From assembly GCA_004557505.1 (NCBI GenBank), contig SFGZ01000003.1:124001-188000 (forward strand): a DNA stretch of 64,000 nucleotides, in the 5' to 3' direction. The notes below the pieces were generated by a model. The model did not search any database. It was not told where the DNA came from and saw nothing but the letters and a program-made list of their open reading frames with translations. This DNA is from Coriobacteriaceae bacterium (GTDB lineage: Bacteria > Actinomycetota > Coriobacteriia > Coriobacteriales > Atopobiaceae). The translations under genes and the position numbers were made by a program. Shown one piece after another: positions 47,834 to 57,034 of the stretch; the stretch's first letter is position 1; each line of letters opens with the position of its first letter.

Positions 47834-49930
47834 ATGGCCGAGACGAGGGACTTCCTGCTCGAGATCGGCTGCGAGGAGATGCCGTCCGCCCCGCTCAACC
47901 ATGCGGTGGCGCAGCTGGGCGAGCTGGTCCGCAGGGGGCTTGGCGAGGCCGGCCTCGCGCACGGCAAGGTTGAGGCCCACCAGACGCCGAGGAGGCTCGT
48001 GGCCTACGTCCACGACGTGGCGCTGGCCACCGAAGAGCTTAACGAAGTCAGGCGCGGGCCCGCCGCCAGCATCGCCTTCGACGCGGCGGGCGCCCCCACC
48101 AAGGCGGCCCGGGGATTCGCCCGCAAGTTTGGCGTGGACGCCTCCCAGCTGGTCCGCCGCACGGACTCCGACGGCCGCGAGTACGTCTTTGCCGAGAGGC
48201 ACGTGGACGCGCGCCCCGCCGCGCCCATCCTCTCCGCCCTCTCCGAGCGGGTCATCGGCTCCATCGAGTGGCCTAACTACCGAAGCCAGCGCTGGGGCTC
48301 CGAGCACCAGACCTTCGTGCGGCCCATCCGCTGGATCTGCGCGCTTCTGGGCTCCGAGGTCGTGCCGGTGAGCTACGCCGACGTCACAAGCTCCGGCACC
48401 ACGCGCGGGCACCGCGTGCTCGGCCCCGGCGACCACGCGGTGGAAAGCCCAGCCTCCTACGCCGAGACGCTGCGCGAGAACGGCGTGCTCCTCGAGGACG
48501 AGCGCCGCGCCGCCATCCTCGAGGGCATCCGCAAGGTCGAGGCCGCGCGCCCCGGCTGCCGCGTCGACACCCCCAGGCGCACCCTCGACGAGGTCGTGAA
48601 CCTCTGCGAGTGGCCGACGGTCGTGGTGGGCACCTTCGACGAGGAGTTCCTCGAGGTCCCGCACGAGATCATCTGCGAGTCCATGCTCTCCAACCAGCGC
48701 TACTTCCCCGTCTACGACGCCGCGGGTACGCTCACGCGCGAGTTCGTCGTCGTCTCGAACGCAGACCCCAGGGTCTTTGCCACCGTGGTCGACGGCAACG
48801 AGCGCGTCGTGCGCGCCCGCCTCGACGACGCCAAGTTCTTCTACGACGAGGACCTGAAGGTTCCCATGGACGAGTTCGTGGAGCGCCTCGGCACCGTCGT
48901 CTTCCAGGAGAGGCTTGGAACCGTCCGCCAGAAGGTCGCGCGCATGGAGGCCCTCGCCGAGGCCGTGGCTGGGGCTGCCGGCGCAGACGAGAGGACCCGC
49001 CAGCTCGCAAGGCGCGCGGCGCACCTCGCCAAGGCGGACCTCGTGAGCCAGGCCGTGGTCGAGTTCACCAACCAGCAGGGCGTCATGGGCGGCTACTACG
49101 CCAAGGCCGCCGGCGAGGCCCAGGAGGTCTGCGACGCCATCCGCGAGCACTATCGCCCCCGCTTCGCCGGTGACGAGCTTCCATCCGGCCTCGTGGGGGC
49201 GTGCGTGGCGATTGCCGACAAGCTCGACACCGTCTGCGGCATCTTCGCCATCGACGAGCCGCCCACCGGCTCCTCCGACCCCTTCGCCGTCCGCCGAGCC
49301 GCCATCGGCGTCATCGCGATGCTGCGCACGCTCCCCGCCGTCCGCCTGCGCCCGATCATCGGCCTCGCCCTCTCGTCCTTTGCCGGGCAGGGCATCGCCT
49401 TCGACGCCAAGGCCGTCGCCTCGGCCGTGGCCGCCTTCTTCCAGGGGCGCCTCGCGGCCATCGCAAAGGACGAGGGCATCGCGCCCGACGCCATCGAGGC
49501 CGTGGGGGCCGTGGGCGTCATCGACCCCGAGGAGTTCGTCCGCCGCGCCGCCTCCCTCGACCGCGCCCGCTCCGAGAGCCCCGAGCTCTTCGAGGACCTC
49601 GCCACCGCCTACGCGCGCGCCGCCCACCTCGCCGACGCCTCGCTTGGCACGAACGTCGACGCGAGCGTCCTCGGCGCTGCGGAGAAGTCGCTGCTCGCCG
49701 CCTGCGAGAAGGGCGAGGAGGCAGTCTCGGCCGCGCTTGCGTCCGGCGACTTCGACGCCGCCTGCGAGGCGCTGGCGGGCCTGCGCGCCCCCATCGACCG
49801 CTTCTTCACCGACGTCCTCGTGATGGACCCGGACCCATCGGTGAGGGACAACCGGCTGCGCCTGCTCAACCGCTTCGCTGGTGTCTTTGGTGATGTCGCC
49901 GATATTGGGGCACTTTCGAAGCGAAAGTAG
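47834..49930 (+). CDS. glyS: Glycyl-tRNA synthetase beta subunit
   Basis: tRNA-binding beta subunit, 698 residues, the normal length. It opens RDFLLEIGCEEMPSAPL, contains GPAASIAFDAAGAPTKAARGF and KFFYDEDLKVPMDEFVERL, and ends in a helical anticodon-binding-like region (FFTDVLVMDPDPSVRDNRL). It starts at the base following the glyQ stop, so the two are translated as a pair. Confidence 0.97.
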   Translation: MAETRDFLLEIGCEEMPSAPLNHAVAQLGELVRRGLGEAGLAHGKVEAHQTPRRLVAYVHDVALATEELNEVRRGPAASIAFDAAGAPTKAARGFARKFGVDASQLVRRTDSDGREYVFAERHVDARPAAPILSALSERVIGSIEWPNYRSQRWGSEHQTFVRPIRWICALLGSEVVPVSYADVTSSGTTRGHRVLGPGDHAVESPASYAETLRENGVLLEDERRAAILEGIRKVEAARPGCRVDTPRRTLDEVVNLCEWPTVVVGTFDEEFLEVPHEIICESMLSNQRYFPVYDAAGTLTREFVVVSNADPRVFATVVDGNERVVRARLDDAKFFYDEDLKVPMDEFVERLGTVVFQERLGTVRQKVARMEALAEAVAGAAGADERTRQLARRAAHLAKADLVSQAVVEFTNQQGVMGGYYAKAAGEAQEVCDAIREHYRPRFAGDELPSGLVGACVAIADKLDTVCGIFAIDEPPTGSSDPFAVRRAAIGVIAMLRTLPAVRLRPIIGLALSSFAGQGIAFDAKAVASAVAAFFQGRLAAIAKDEGIAPDAIEAVGAVGVIDPEEFVRRAASLDRARSESPELFEDLATAYARAAHLADASLGTNVDASVLGAAEKSLLAACEKGEEAVSAALASGDFDAACEALAGLRAPIDRFFTDVLVMDPDPSVRDNRLRLLNRFAGVFGDVADIGALSKRK

Positions 49931-49991
49931 GCCAAGAGCGGTTACACTTGCTGCAACGTCCCGCACGATCGCGTCACTTGGGAGGATTGAT

Positions 49992-50396
49992 ATGAGGAAA
50001 CTTGATCTGGACGACGACGTCTTCGCTCACCTTGTCCCTGCCATCTACGTGCTCTCTGACGCTCGCGGCGAGACCGCCAAGGCCGTTGTGGAGGCTGCCG
50101 GCGCGCAGTTTGGCGACGGATCCGTCGAGATCATCTGCGTGTCCGGCGTCGAGAGCGTCGAGCAGGTCCGCGACTACTTCGACAAGAACTTCGACCCAGA
50201 CAGGCCGAGCGCCGTCTTCCACACCTTCGCCGACGGTCAGCTGCGTCGCGAGATTCGCCGCGAGCTCGACAGAAGGGGCATTCCCTCCATCGACCTGCTC
50301 GGGCCGGCCGTCACGGTCATCTCGACCCTCACGGGCGAGGAGCCGAGCCACGCGATCGGCGCCACCTACTCCGAGCGCCCGGCCGGGAGGGAGTAG
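49992..50396 (+). CDS. Shortened PPDK regulatory protein (DUF299 N-terminal half only)
   Basis: Homologue of the bifunctional kinase/pyrophosphorylase that phosphorylates and activates or inactivates pyruvate phosphate dikinase. Residues about 15-127 match the family N-terminal region (IYVLSDARGETAKAVVEAAG, AVFHTFADGQLRREI, RRGIPSIDLLGPAVTVISTLTGEEP). The family is about 270 residues and carries its P-loop (GVSRTxKTP) in the second half, but this protein stops at 134 residues. The 226 bases before ppdK contain no recognisable remnant. The ATG has GGAGG eight bases upstream. It may be a truncated, non-catalytic or regulatory form. The link to the adjacent ppdK is clear; activity is doubtful. 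Confidence 0.8.
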   Translation: MRKLDLDDDVFAHLVPAIYVLSDARGETAKAVVEAAGAQFGDGSVEIICVSGVESVEQVRDYFDKNFDPDRPSAVFHTFADGQLRREIRRELDRRGIPSIDLLGPAVTVISTLTGEEPSHAIGATYSERPAGRE

Positions 50397-50622
50397 CCCC
50401 GACGGCCCGACCGGCCCACCCGCTCGGGGGGCTGGCCTTGCGTCTGCCACCGCTATTCGTGCGTTCGCCAGAATATCTTTTCGTCCGCCGACAAACACTT
50501 GATTTTGGTGTCTATTGGGTGTGGATCTGTTTAAAATTGGTCGTTGCGGTGTCCGGGACCTGGGGCCGCGATGTGAGTGCGCGCCGCAGGGCGCGTCAGG
50601 TTTGTTCGAACAGGGGAGTGAA
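50397..50622 (+). promoter_or_regulatory. ppdK upstream region
   Basis: There is no gene here. GC-rich sequence to about 50450 is followed by an AT-rich stretch (50455-50545) with TTGATT, TTGGTG and TTTAAAAT elements that probably holds the ppdK promoter. I could not select one -35/-10 pair with good spacing. The ATG at 50623 has GGGGAG seven bases upstream. Confidence 0.4.
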
Positions 50623-53379
50623 ATGTCTGAGAAGCACGTGTACCGCTTCGGAAAAGACGAGAACGGCAACAACGTGACCGAAGTTGCCGGCGCCACCGTC
50701 GACGAGGCGAAGTGGATCACCGGCGGCAAGGGCGCCAACCTGGCGGAGATGGCCAACATCGGCCTGCCCGTCCCTCCGGGATTCTCCATCAGCTGCCAGA
50801 CCTGCGTCGCCTACTCGTCCGCCGGCAACGTGTGGCCCGATGGCGTCCTTGACGAGATCGACGTCTACCGCAAGGACCTCGAGAAGCGCATGGGCAAGAG
50901 GCTTGGCGACAAGGACGACCCGCTGCTCGTCTCCGTCCGCTCCGGCGCCCCCTTCTCCATGCCCGGCATGATGGACACGGTCCTGAACCTCGGCCTCAAC
51001 GACGATTCCGTCCAGGGCCTCATCAAGAAGACCGGCAACCCCCGCTTTGGCTACGACTCCTACCGCCGCTTCGTCCAGATGTTCTCGGACGTCGTCATGG
51101 GCGTCGACGGCCAGCTCTTCGAGGACGCCATCAACGCCAAGAAGGCCGAGCGCGGCGTGAGGCTCGACACCGAGCTCGACGCCGACGACCTCAAGGGCCT
51201 CGTCGCCACCTTCAAGCAGATCTTTGCCGACAACGTCGACCCCGAGAAGTACCCCGAGGTCGTCGTCGACGGCAAGCCCGTGTTCCCGCACGACCCGTAC
51301 CTCCAGCTGCGCCTTGCCGAGCAGGCGGTCTTTGGGTCCTGGAACACCCCGCGCGCCATCCTCTACCGCAAGCAGAACAAGATCCCCGACGAGCTCGGCA
51401 CCGCCGTCAACGTCCAGTGCATGGTCTTCGGCAACATGGGCGACACCTCCGCCACCGGCGTCGCCTTCACGCGCAACCCCGCGGACGGCACCAACGAGCG
51501 CTACGGCGACTTCCTCGTCAACGCGCAGGGCGAGGACGTCGTCGCTGGCATCCGCAACACCGAGCCCATCTCCGACCTTCCCAAGATCCCCGGCCTCGAG
51601 GAGGCGGGCAAGGAGCTCTACCACGTCTTCGAGATCCTCGAGGACCACTACGCCGACATGATGGACCTCGAGTTCACCATCCAGGAGGGCAAGCTCTGGA
51701 TGCTCCAGACGCGCGTGGGCAAGCGCACCGCGCTCTCCGCGCTCAAGGTCGCCATCCAGATGTACGAGGAGGGCCGCATCTCCAGGGAGGCCGCCATCAT
51801 GCGCGTGGCCCCCGACCAGCTCGACCAGCTCCTGCACCCGCAGTTCGACCCCAAGGCCACCTACGAGGTCCTCGCCAAGGGCCTGAACGCCTCCCCCGGC
51901 GCCGCGACCGGCGCCGTGGTGTTCTCGTCCACTGACGCCGAGGCCTTCAAGGAGGCCGGCAAGCCCTGCATCCTCGTGCGCTGGGAGACCACGCCCGACG
52001 ACCTCAAGGGCATGGTCGCGGCCGAGGGCATCCTCACGTCCCACGGCGGCAAGACGTCCCACGCGGCCGTCATCGCCCGCGGCATGGGCGCCCCCTGCGT
52101 CTGCGGCGTCGAGGCGCTCCGCATCGACGCCCCCAACAAGGAGTGCAAGGTCGCCGGCACCGACGTCGTCCTCCACGAGGGTGACGTCATCTCCATCGAC
52201 GGCACCACGGGCGACGTCATCCTGGGCGAGGTTCCCCTGGTCCGCCCGCAGCTCGGCGGCGACCTCGAGACCATCCTCGACTGGGCCGACGACGTCCGCA
52301 AGGATTCCGCCCGCGGCCGCGTGATCGGCGTCCGCGCGAACGCCGACAACCCCGCCGACGCCCAGCTCTCCGCCGACAACGGCGCCGAGGGCATTGGCCT
52401 CGACCGCACCGAGCACATGTTCCTGGGCGAGCGCAAGCAGCTCATCCAGAACTTCATCCTCGCCGAGTCCGACGACGTCAAGCAGGACTCCCTCAAGAAG
52501 CTGGGCGCGGCCCAGAAGGGCGACTTCCTCGGCATGTTCAAGGCCATGGACGGCAGGACCGTCATCGTGCGCCTGCTCGACCCGCCCCTGCACGAGTTCC
52601 TTGACAGCCCGCGCGACCTCGAGGTCGCGATCGCCAAGGCGGAGTGCGCCGGCAAGGACTGCACCGAGAAGCGCGCCCTGCTCGCCAAGCTCGACTCCTT
52701 CCAGGAGGCCAACCCCATGCTCGGCCTGCGCGGGTGCCGCCTGGGCATCGTCTACCCCGAGCTCAACGTCATGCAGGTCCGTGCCATCGCGCGCGCCGCT
52801 GCCGAGCTCAAGAAGGAGGGCCTCGACCCCAAGCCCGAGATCATGATCCCGCTCATCGCCTTCGAGTCCGAGATCGAGCTCGTGCGCGCCGGCATCGAGA
52901 AGACCCTGAAGGAGGTCGAGGAGGAGACGGGCGTCAAGCTCGAGATCCCCATCGGGACCATGATCGAGCTGCCCCGCGCCGCCATCACGGCCGACGAGAT
53001 CGCCAAGCATGCGGACTTCTTCTCCTTCGGCACCAACGACCTCACCCAGACCTGCCTCGGGTTCTCCCGCGACGACGTCGAGTCCGCGTTCATGCCGCTC
53101 TACCTGGACAAGAAGATCGTCAAGCGCAACCCCTTCGCGACCCTTGACCCCGGCGTCGCCAAGCTCGTCCAGATGGGCGTCGAGGGCGGCCACAAGGGCA
53201 ACCCGGGCATAGTCTGCGGCGTCTGCGGCGAGACCGGCGGCGACCCCGAGTCCATCCAGGTCTACTATGACCTCGGCCTCGACTACGTGTCCTGCTCGCC
53301 GTATCGCGTGCCCATCGCCCGCCTCGCGGCCGCGCAGGCGAAGATCAACTCCAACGGCGGTCCCGCCAAGGTAGCCTAA
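50623..53379 (+). CDS. ppdK: Pyruvate, phosphate dikinase
   Basis: Interconverts PEP, AMP and PPi with pyruvate, ATP and phosphate. It is 918 residues long. The N-terminal nucleotide domain shows GGKGANLAEMANIGLPVPPGF, SVRSGAPFSMPGMMDTVLNLG and NMGDTSATGVAFTRNP. The swivelling domain has SHGGKTSHAAVIARGMG with catalytic His480 and the regulatory Thr478. The C-terminal PEP/pyruvate domain has FGTNDLTQTCLGFSRDD and CGVCGETGGDP. The start MSEKHVYRFG was chosen by family; the frame is open further upstream. A strong hairpin terminator follows. It supplies or consumes PEP, the shared precursor of PTS and DAHP synthase. Confidence 0.97.
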   Translation: MSEKHVYRFGKDENGNNVTEVAGATVDEAKWITGGKGANLAEMANIGLPVPPGFSISCQTCVAYSSAGNVWPDGVLDEIDVYRKDLEKRMGKRLGDKDDPLLVSVRSGAPFSMPGMMDTVLNLGLNDDSVQGLIKKTGNPRFGYDSYRRFVQMFSDVVMGVDGQLFEDAINAKKAERGVRLDTELDADDLKGLVATFKQIFADNVDPEKYPEVVVDGKPVFPHDPYLQLRLAEQAVFGSWNTPRAILYRKQNKIPDELGTAVNVQCMVFGNMGDTSATGVAFTRNPADGTNERYGDFLVNAQGEDVVAGIRNTEPISDLPKIPGLEEAGKELYHVFEILEDHYADMMDLEFTIQEGKLWMLQTRVGKRTALSALKVAIQMYEEGRISREAAIMRVAPDQLDQLLHPQFDPKATYEVLAKGLNASPGAATGAVVFSSTDAEAFKEAGKPCILVRWETTPDDLKGMVAAEGILTSHGGKTSHAAVIARGMGAPCVCGVEALRIDAPNKECKVAGTDVVLHEGDVISIDGTTGDVILGEVPLVRPQLGGDLETILDWADDVRKDSARGRVIGVRANADNPADAQLSADNGAEGIGLDRTEHMFLGERKQLIQNFILAESDDVKQDSLKKLGAAQKGDFLGMFKAMDGRTVIVRLLDPPLHEFLDSPRDLEVAIAKAECAGKDCTEKRALLAKLDSFQEANPMLGLRGCRLGIVYPELNVMQVRAIARAAAELKKEGLDPKPEIMIPLIAFESEIELVRAGIEKTLKEVEEETGVKLEIPIGTMIELPRAAITADEIAKHADFFSFGTNDLTQTCLGFSRDDVESAFMPLYLDKKIVKRNPFATLDPGVAKLVQMGVEGGHKGNPGIVCGVCGETGGDPESIQVYYDLGLDYVSCSPYRVPIARLAAAQAKINSNGGPAKVA

Positions 53380-53408
53380 GCCAGCTGGCGTTGACGCATC
53401 GCCAGAAC

Positions 53409-53447
53409 ACGGGGGGAGGGGCCTGGCGCCTCTCCCCCCGTTTGCTT
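53409..53447 (+). terminator. Terminator of ppdK
   Basis: ACGGGGGGAGGGGC (53409-53422) pairs with GCCTCTCCCCCCGT (53428-53441) with one G-T pair and a five-base loop. TTGCTTTG follows. It is strong in stem and moderate in U-tract. Confidence 0.8.
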
Positions 53448-53475
53448 TGATGGAGCCCGTCCGTTGGAGGCGCCC

Positions 53476-54537
53476 ATGAGGGTTCACGACAGAGACGACC
53501 AGACCGTCCGTGAGGAGGGGCTCCTCTCCGCCATGGCGGCCAAGAGCTCGCAGACGCGGGGCAGGGACGCCTTCGAGGAGGAGGACTTCCTCAGGCCCTG
53601 CTACCAGCGCGACCGCGACCGCATCCTCCACTGCAAGAGCTTCAGGCGTCTGGCCAACAAGACCCAGGTCTTCCTCGCGCCCGAGGGCGACCACTACCGA
53701 ACCCGCCTCACCCATACCCTCGAGGTGGCGCAGATCGCCCGCACCGTCTCGCGCGCGCTCTGCCTGAACGAGGACCTCACCGAGGCGATCGCGCTTGGGC
53801 ACGACCTTGGGCACACGCCCTTCGGCCACTGTGGCGAGCGGGCCCTCTCCCGCGCGATGGCGCGCTATCGCGGCATCGACCCGGAGTCCGAGGCGGGCCG
53901 CCGCCTCTTCCGCCACAACAGGCAGAGCGTAAGGCTGGTCGAGTGCCTGGAGAAGGACGGCCGCGGCCTCAACCTCACCTGGGAGGTGCGCGACGGCATC
54001 CTCTGCCACACGGGTGGGCAGCGGGCCCGGACGCTCGAGGGCAGGGTCGTGGCATGCGCGGACAGGATCGCCTATGTGTGCCACGACATCGACGATGCCA
54101 AGCGGGCGCGCCTCCTCACCGAGGACGACCTGCCCCGGGGGCCGCGCGAGCTGCTCGGCGGCAGCTCCTCGGAGCGCATTGACACGATGGTTCGGGACAT
54201 CTGCGCCGGCAGCGCCGCCGCAGGCGACATCCGCATGTCAGAGGACGTCTGGAACGCGATGATGGAGCTTCGCTCGTTCCTCTTCGAGTCCCTGTACACG
54301 AAAGGCGATGCCAAGGAGGAGGAGCCCAAGGCCACGCGCATGATAGAGCTTCTGTTCGATCACCTGGTGGCCCATATGGACGAGGTCCCGGAGGAATACC
54401 TCAAGCACGACGCCGACCATCCCGACGTGCAGGTTGCGGACTACGTCTCGGGCATGACGGACCGCTATGCCGTCCGCGTCTTCGAGGACCTCACGGTGCC
54501 GCGCTCGTGGAAGGGCGTCATGGCGCACGGGCGCTGA
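53476..54537 (+). CDS. dGTPase-like HD-domain triphosphohydrolase
   Basis: Deoxynucleoside triphosphate triphosphohydrolase-like protein of 353 residues. HD motifs are CKSFRRLANKTQVF, YRTRLTHTLEVAQIARTV, ALGHDLGHTPFGHCGERAL (metal-binding HD) and CADRIAYVCHDIDDA. The length matches short Dgt-like proteins. TTGGAGG five bases before the ATG at 53476 marks the start; the upstream TTG reading is part of that site. It probably maintains dNTP balance; substrate preference is unknown. Confidence 0.9.
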   Translation: MRVHDRDDQTVREEGLLSAMAAKSSQTRGRDAFEEEDFLRPCYQRDRDRILHCKSFRRLANKTQVFLAPEGDHYRTRLTHTLEVAQIARTVSRALCLNEDLTEAIALGHDLGHTPFGHCGERALSRAMARYRGIDPESEAGRRLFRHNRQSVRLVECLEKDGRGLNLTWEVRDGILCHTGGQRARTLEGRVVACADRIAYVCHDIDDAKRARLLTEDDLPRGPRELLGGSSSERIDTMVRDICAGSAAAGDIRMSEDVWNAMMELRSFLFESLYTKGDAKEEEPKATRMIELLFDHLVAHMDEVPEEYLKHDADHPDVQVADYVSGMTDRYAVRVFEDLTVPRSWKGVMAHGR

Positions 54538-54599
54538 CGGCCCGTCCCGCGCGTCTCTGCTATGCTTCGATGGTCTTGCCCACTATCCGGGAGGGGAGT

Positions 54600-55634
54600 A
54601 TGGCTCCAAAGCACAGTCGCGCAAGCGAGAGGGGCGCGGGACGGGGACTCCTCGTCGCGGCGTGCGTGTTCGTGGCGCTTGCCGTGGGGATCCTCGCCCT
54701 TGCCATGACCGGCCGCCTGCGCCCGCTCGCCGAGGGTGTGTTCCCCGGCCTGGCGCCCGCGCCCGCAGAACAGCCCCGTCAGCAGGGCGAGGGGGCGGGC
54801 CCGGTCGCCCCGCGCCCGCCCGAGCCCGCGTCGTTTTCCGAGTACAGCTGGGACGAGCTCTCGCAGATCTCCGCCGCGATAGCCGCCGCGAGCTCGGACG
54901 AGGAGGGCCTCGAGGTTGCGCGGGAGTACAATCTGGCAGACGCTGCCGGCCTCCCCGTCGCCTCGACGCGCGAGGTCGTTCTCGATGACAACACCCTTGC
55001 CTACGCGCGGATCGTTGGGTTCCGCCATGACCAGCGTGCGGACGGCTCCGGCGTCGCAGGCATGACGCTCATGCTGTCCATGCTTTCCGAGCAGCCCATG
55101 GAGGCATCCGGCGCCGGCACGGGCGGCTGGGAGTCTTCGTCCCTCAGGTCATGGCTCGCCTCCGAGGGCGCCTCGCTCCTCCCGGACGACCTTGCCGCGC
55201 GGGTTGCGACTGTCACCAAGATGACCAACAACACGGGGGTGACCGCTGACGTCTCGTCCGTCACCCAGACCGCAGACGCGCTCTGGGCCTTCTCGGCAGC
55301 CGAGGTCTGCGGGCAGATCACCTGGTTCGAGGACGAGTTCGCCTCCGAGATCTCCTACACGGCCGGCCTCGACGCCGTGCTCAACGCCGAAGGGACGCAG
55401 TATGCGTACTTCTCGGCGGCGGGGGTGACGGGCGAGACGGGCGGGGCCTCCGGCGTCCTTGCGCTCACGTACCGTGGCTCGGCGCGGTCGTGGTGGTATC
55501 GCTCCGCCTACCCGCTGAACTTTGCCGACACGGGCTCGGGCTCGTACTTCTTCAGGGCGAGCGAGACGGGCTTCCCCTCCTCGGTGGGGCAGGCGGACGT
55601 CGCGTCCGGCGTGGTGGCCGGGTTCTGCCTGTGA
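54600..55634 (+). CDS. Membrane-anchored DUF6273-like extracytoplasmic protein
   Basis: A 344-residue protein with one N-terminal membrane helix (about 16-38, LLVAACVFVALAVGILALAM) after a basic segment, a Pro-rich linker, then a helical region (about 75-125) and a C-terminal domain. That domain carries GGWESSSLRSWLASEGASLLPDDL, VTKMTNNTGVT and SWWYRSAYP, features of DUF6273, common in gut Firmicutes and Actinobacteria surface proteins. No lipobox or sortase motif is present. The ATG at 54600 follows GGGAGGGG. Function unknown. Confidence 0.72.
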   Translation: MAPKHSRASERGAGRGLLVAACVFVALAVGILALAMTGRLRPLAEGVFPGLAPAPAEQPRQQGEGAGPVAPRPPEPASFSEYSWDELSQISAAIAAASSDEEGLEVAREYNLADAAGLPVASTREVVLDDNTLAYARIVGFRHDQRADGSGVAGMTLMLSMLSEQPMEASGAGTGGWESSSLRSWLASEGASLLPDDLAARVATVTKMTNNTGVTADVSSVTQTADALWAFSAAEVCGQITWFEDEFASEISYTAGLDAVLNAEGTQYAYFSAAGVTGETGGASGVLALTYRGSARSWWYRSAYPLNFADTGSGSYFFRASETGFPSSVGQADVASGVVAGFCL

Positions 55635-55693
55635 GCCGCGGGCGCGGCGTTGGGGCCTTTGCGGGGACGTCGCCCCGTCAAGGTATGTAGTTC

Positions 55694-55722
55694 TTGTCCC
55701 CTCGCGCGACGTGCTCTATAAT
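55694..55722 (+). promoter_or_regulatory. Promoter of rplS
   Basis: TTGTCC (55694-55699) and a perfect TATAAT (55717-55722) are 17 bases apart. Transcription would start near 55729, giving a leader of about 65 bases before the rplS ATG. Confidence 0.8.
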
Positions 55723-55793
55723 TCTCCCCTGTGTGCAAGCCTATGTGTCGTTCGCGCGAGCGTCGGCACCTCTAGCCTAGAGATGAGGAAAGC

Positions 55794-56135
55794 ATGGATT
55801 ACATTCGCGCCATCGAGCGTCAGCAGATCCGTGAGGACATCCCCGCGGTCCTGGTTGGCGACAACGTCAAGGTCCACTATCGCATCATCGAGGGCGACCG
55901 CGCCCGCGAGCAGGTCTTCCAGGGTGACGTCATCCGCATGAGCGGCGCCGGCGCCCGCGAGACCTTCACCGTCCGCAAGCTCAGCTTTGGCATCGGCGTG
56001 GAGCGCACCTTCCCCCTCCACAGCCCCAAGATCGCCAAGCTCGAGGTCGTCCGTCACGGCCGCGTCCGCCGCGCCAAGCTCTACTACCTCCGCGATCGCG
56101 TGGGCAAGGCGGCCCGCCTCCGCGAGAAGCGCTAG
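55794..56135 (+). CDS. rplS: 50S ribosomal protein L19
   Basis: L19 at the 30S-50S interface, 113 residues. It includes [44 protein letters not shown] and the basic [21 protein letters not shown]. It has its own promoter and lies about 9.5 kb from trmD, whereas rpsP-rimM-trmD-rplS is the usual order. Confidence 0.97.
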   Translation: MDYIRAIERQQIREDIPAVLVGDNVKVHYRIIEGDRAREQVFQGDVIRMSGAGARETFTVRKLSFGIGVERTFPLHSPKIAKLEVVRHGRVRRAKLYYLRDRVGKAARLREKR

Positions 56136-56156
56136 GGCTCTCCATCGTCTGGTCCG

Positions 56157-56186
56157 GAGGGGCCGCCCGCGTCGGGGTGGCCCCTC
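56157..56186 (+). terminator. Hairpin after rplS
   Basis: GAGGGGCC (56157-56164) pairs with GGCCCCTC (56179-56186), with an inner CCC/GGG helix. TTCGCTATG follows, so the U-tract is poor. It may attenuate transcription into rnhB rather than stop it. Confidence 0.45.
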
Positions 56187-56254
56187 TTCGCTATGCAGTC
56201 GCCTCGCGCTTTCGCCACGCACGCGCGTGGCGCGCTGGCTGGAGGGGGGGTCCC

Positions 56255-57034
56255 ATGGCAACTTCGGTGACGGCCCACGAGGTGGCGGCCCTGTTCGCCT
56301 GCGCCGACGAGGCCGAGTTCGCGCGCCTTGAGGATCGCTACGCCGATGATCCCCGCAAGCAGGTGCAGCGCGCCCGCGAGGTCGCCAAAAGGCGGCTCGA
56401 TCGCGTGCGGGCCGAGCGCGAGCGCGTCCTCGGCATGTACGCAAGGGCTCGGGAGCTGGGCGGGCCCGGCTTCGTGCTCGGCGTGGACGAGGTGGGGCGG
56501 GGCGCGCTCGCGGGCCCCCTCACCGTGGCCGCGGTGGCGCTCCCTGACGAGCCGATAGTCTGGGGCATCAACGACTCCAAGCAGCTGTCCCCCGCGCGGC
56601 GCGAGGCCCTCGCCGCCCGCATCGCGGATGTCGCCCTGGCCATCGGCGTCGCGCACGTCGAGCCAGCCTCCATCGATGCGGTGGGAATGGCCGTCGCCCT
56701 GCGCATGGCCATGGAGCGCGCGATCGACGACGCCGGCATCGAGGCCGATGCCGTCCTCATCGACGGCAACCCGGTCCACGTGAGCCCCAGGGAGGTCGCG
56801 CTCGTCAAGGGGGACGCCCGCGTCTCGTGCATCGCGGCCGCCTCCATCGTGGCCAAGGTGACGAGGGACGCCCTCATGGTCTCGCTCGCCGAGGAGTATC
56901 CCGGCTATCACCTTGCCGAGTGCAAGGGGTATGGCTCCCCCGAGCACATAGCCGCCATACGCGAGCGCGGCCTCACCCCCATACACCGCGTCTCGTTCTG
57001 CGGGAACTTCCTCGAGACTCCGCCGCTCTTCTAG
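56255..57034 (+). CDS. rnhB: Ribonuclease HII
   Basis: Cleaves RNA in RNA-DNA hybrids at embedded ribonucleotides. It is 259 residues long. The catalytic core starts with LGVDEVGRGALAGPLTVAAVAL near residue 77 and has INDSKQLSPARRE, IDGNPV and AASIVAKVTRDALM, then SPEHIAAIRERGLTPIHR. An N-terminal helical segment of about 70 residues precedes the core, as in some Firmicutes/Actinobacteria orthologues. The ATG at 56255 follows a GGGGGG stretch. Confidence 0.95.
   Translation: MATSVTAHEVAALFACADEAEFARLEDRYADDPRKQVQRAREVAKRRLDRVRAERERVLGMYARARELGGPGFVLGVDEVGRGALAGPLTVAAVALPDEPIVWGINDSKQLSPARREALAARIADVALAIGVAHVEPASIDAVGMAVALRMAMERAIDDAGIEADAVLIDGNPVHVSPREVALVKGDARVSCIAAASIVAKVTRDALMVSLAEEYPGYHLAECKGYGSPEHIAAIRERGLTPIHRVSFCGNFLETPPLF

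Noticed and set aside
46763..49966. Over 1000-codon minus-strand open frame opposite glyQ/glyS
   Set aside because: It mirrors clear plus-strand synthetase genes and has no recognisable motifs.
50596..54084. Long minus-strand open frame opposite ppdK and dgt
   Set aside because: Low-complexity Val/Asp/Glu/His-rich translation typical of antisense to GC-rich genes; ppdK is unambiguous.
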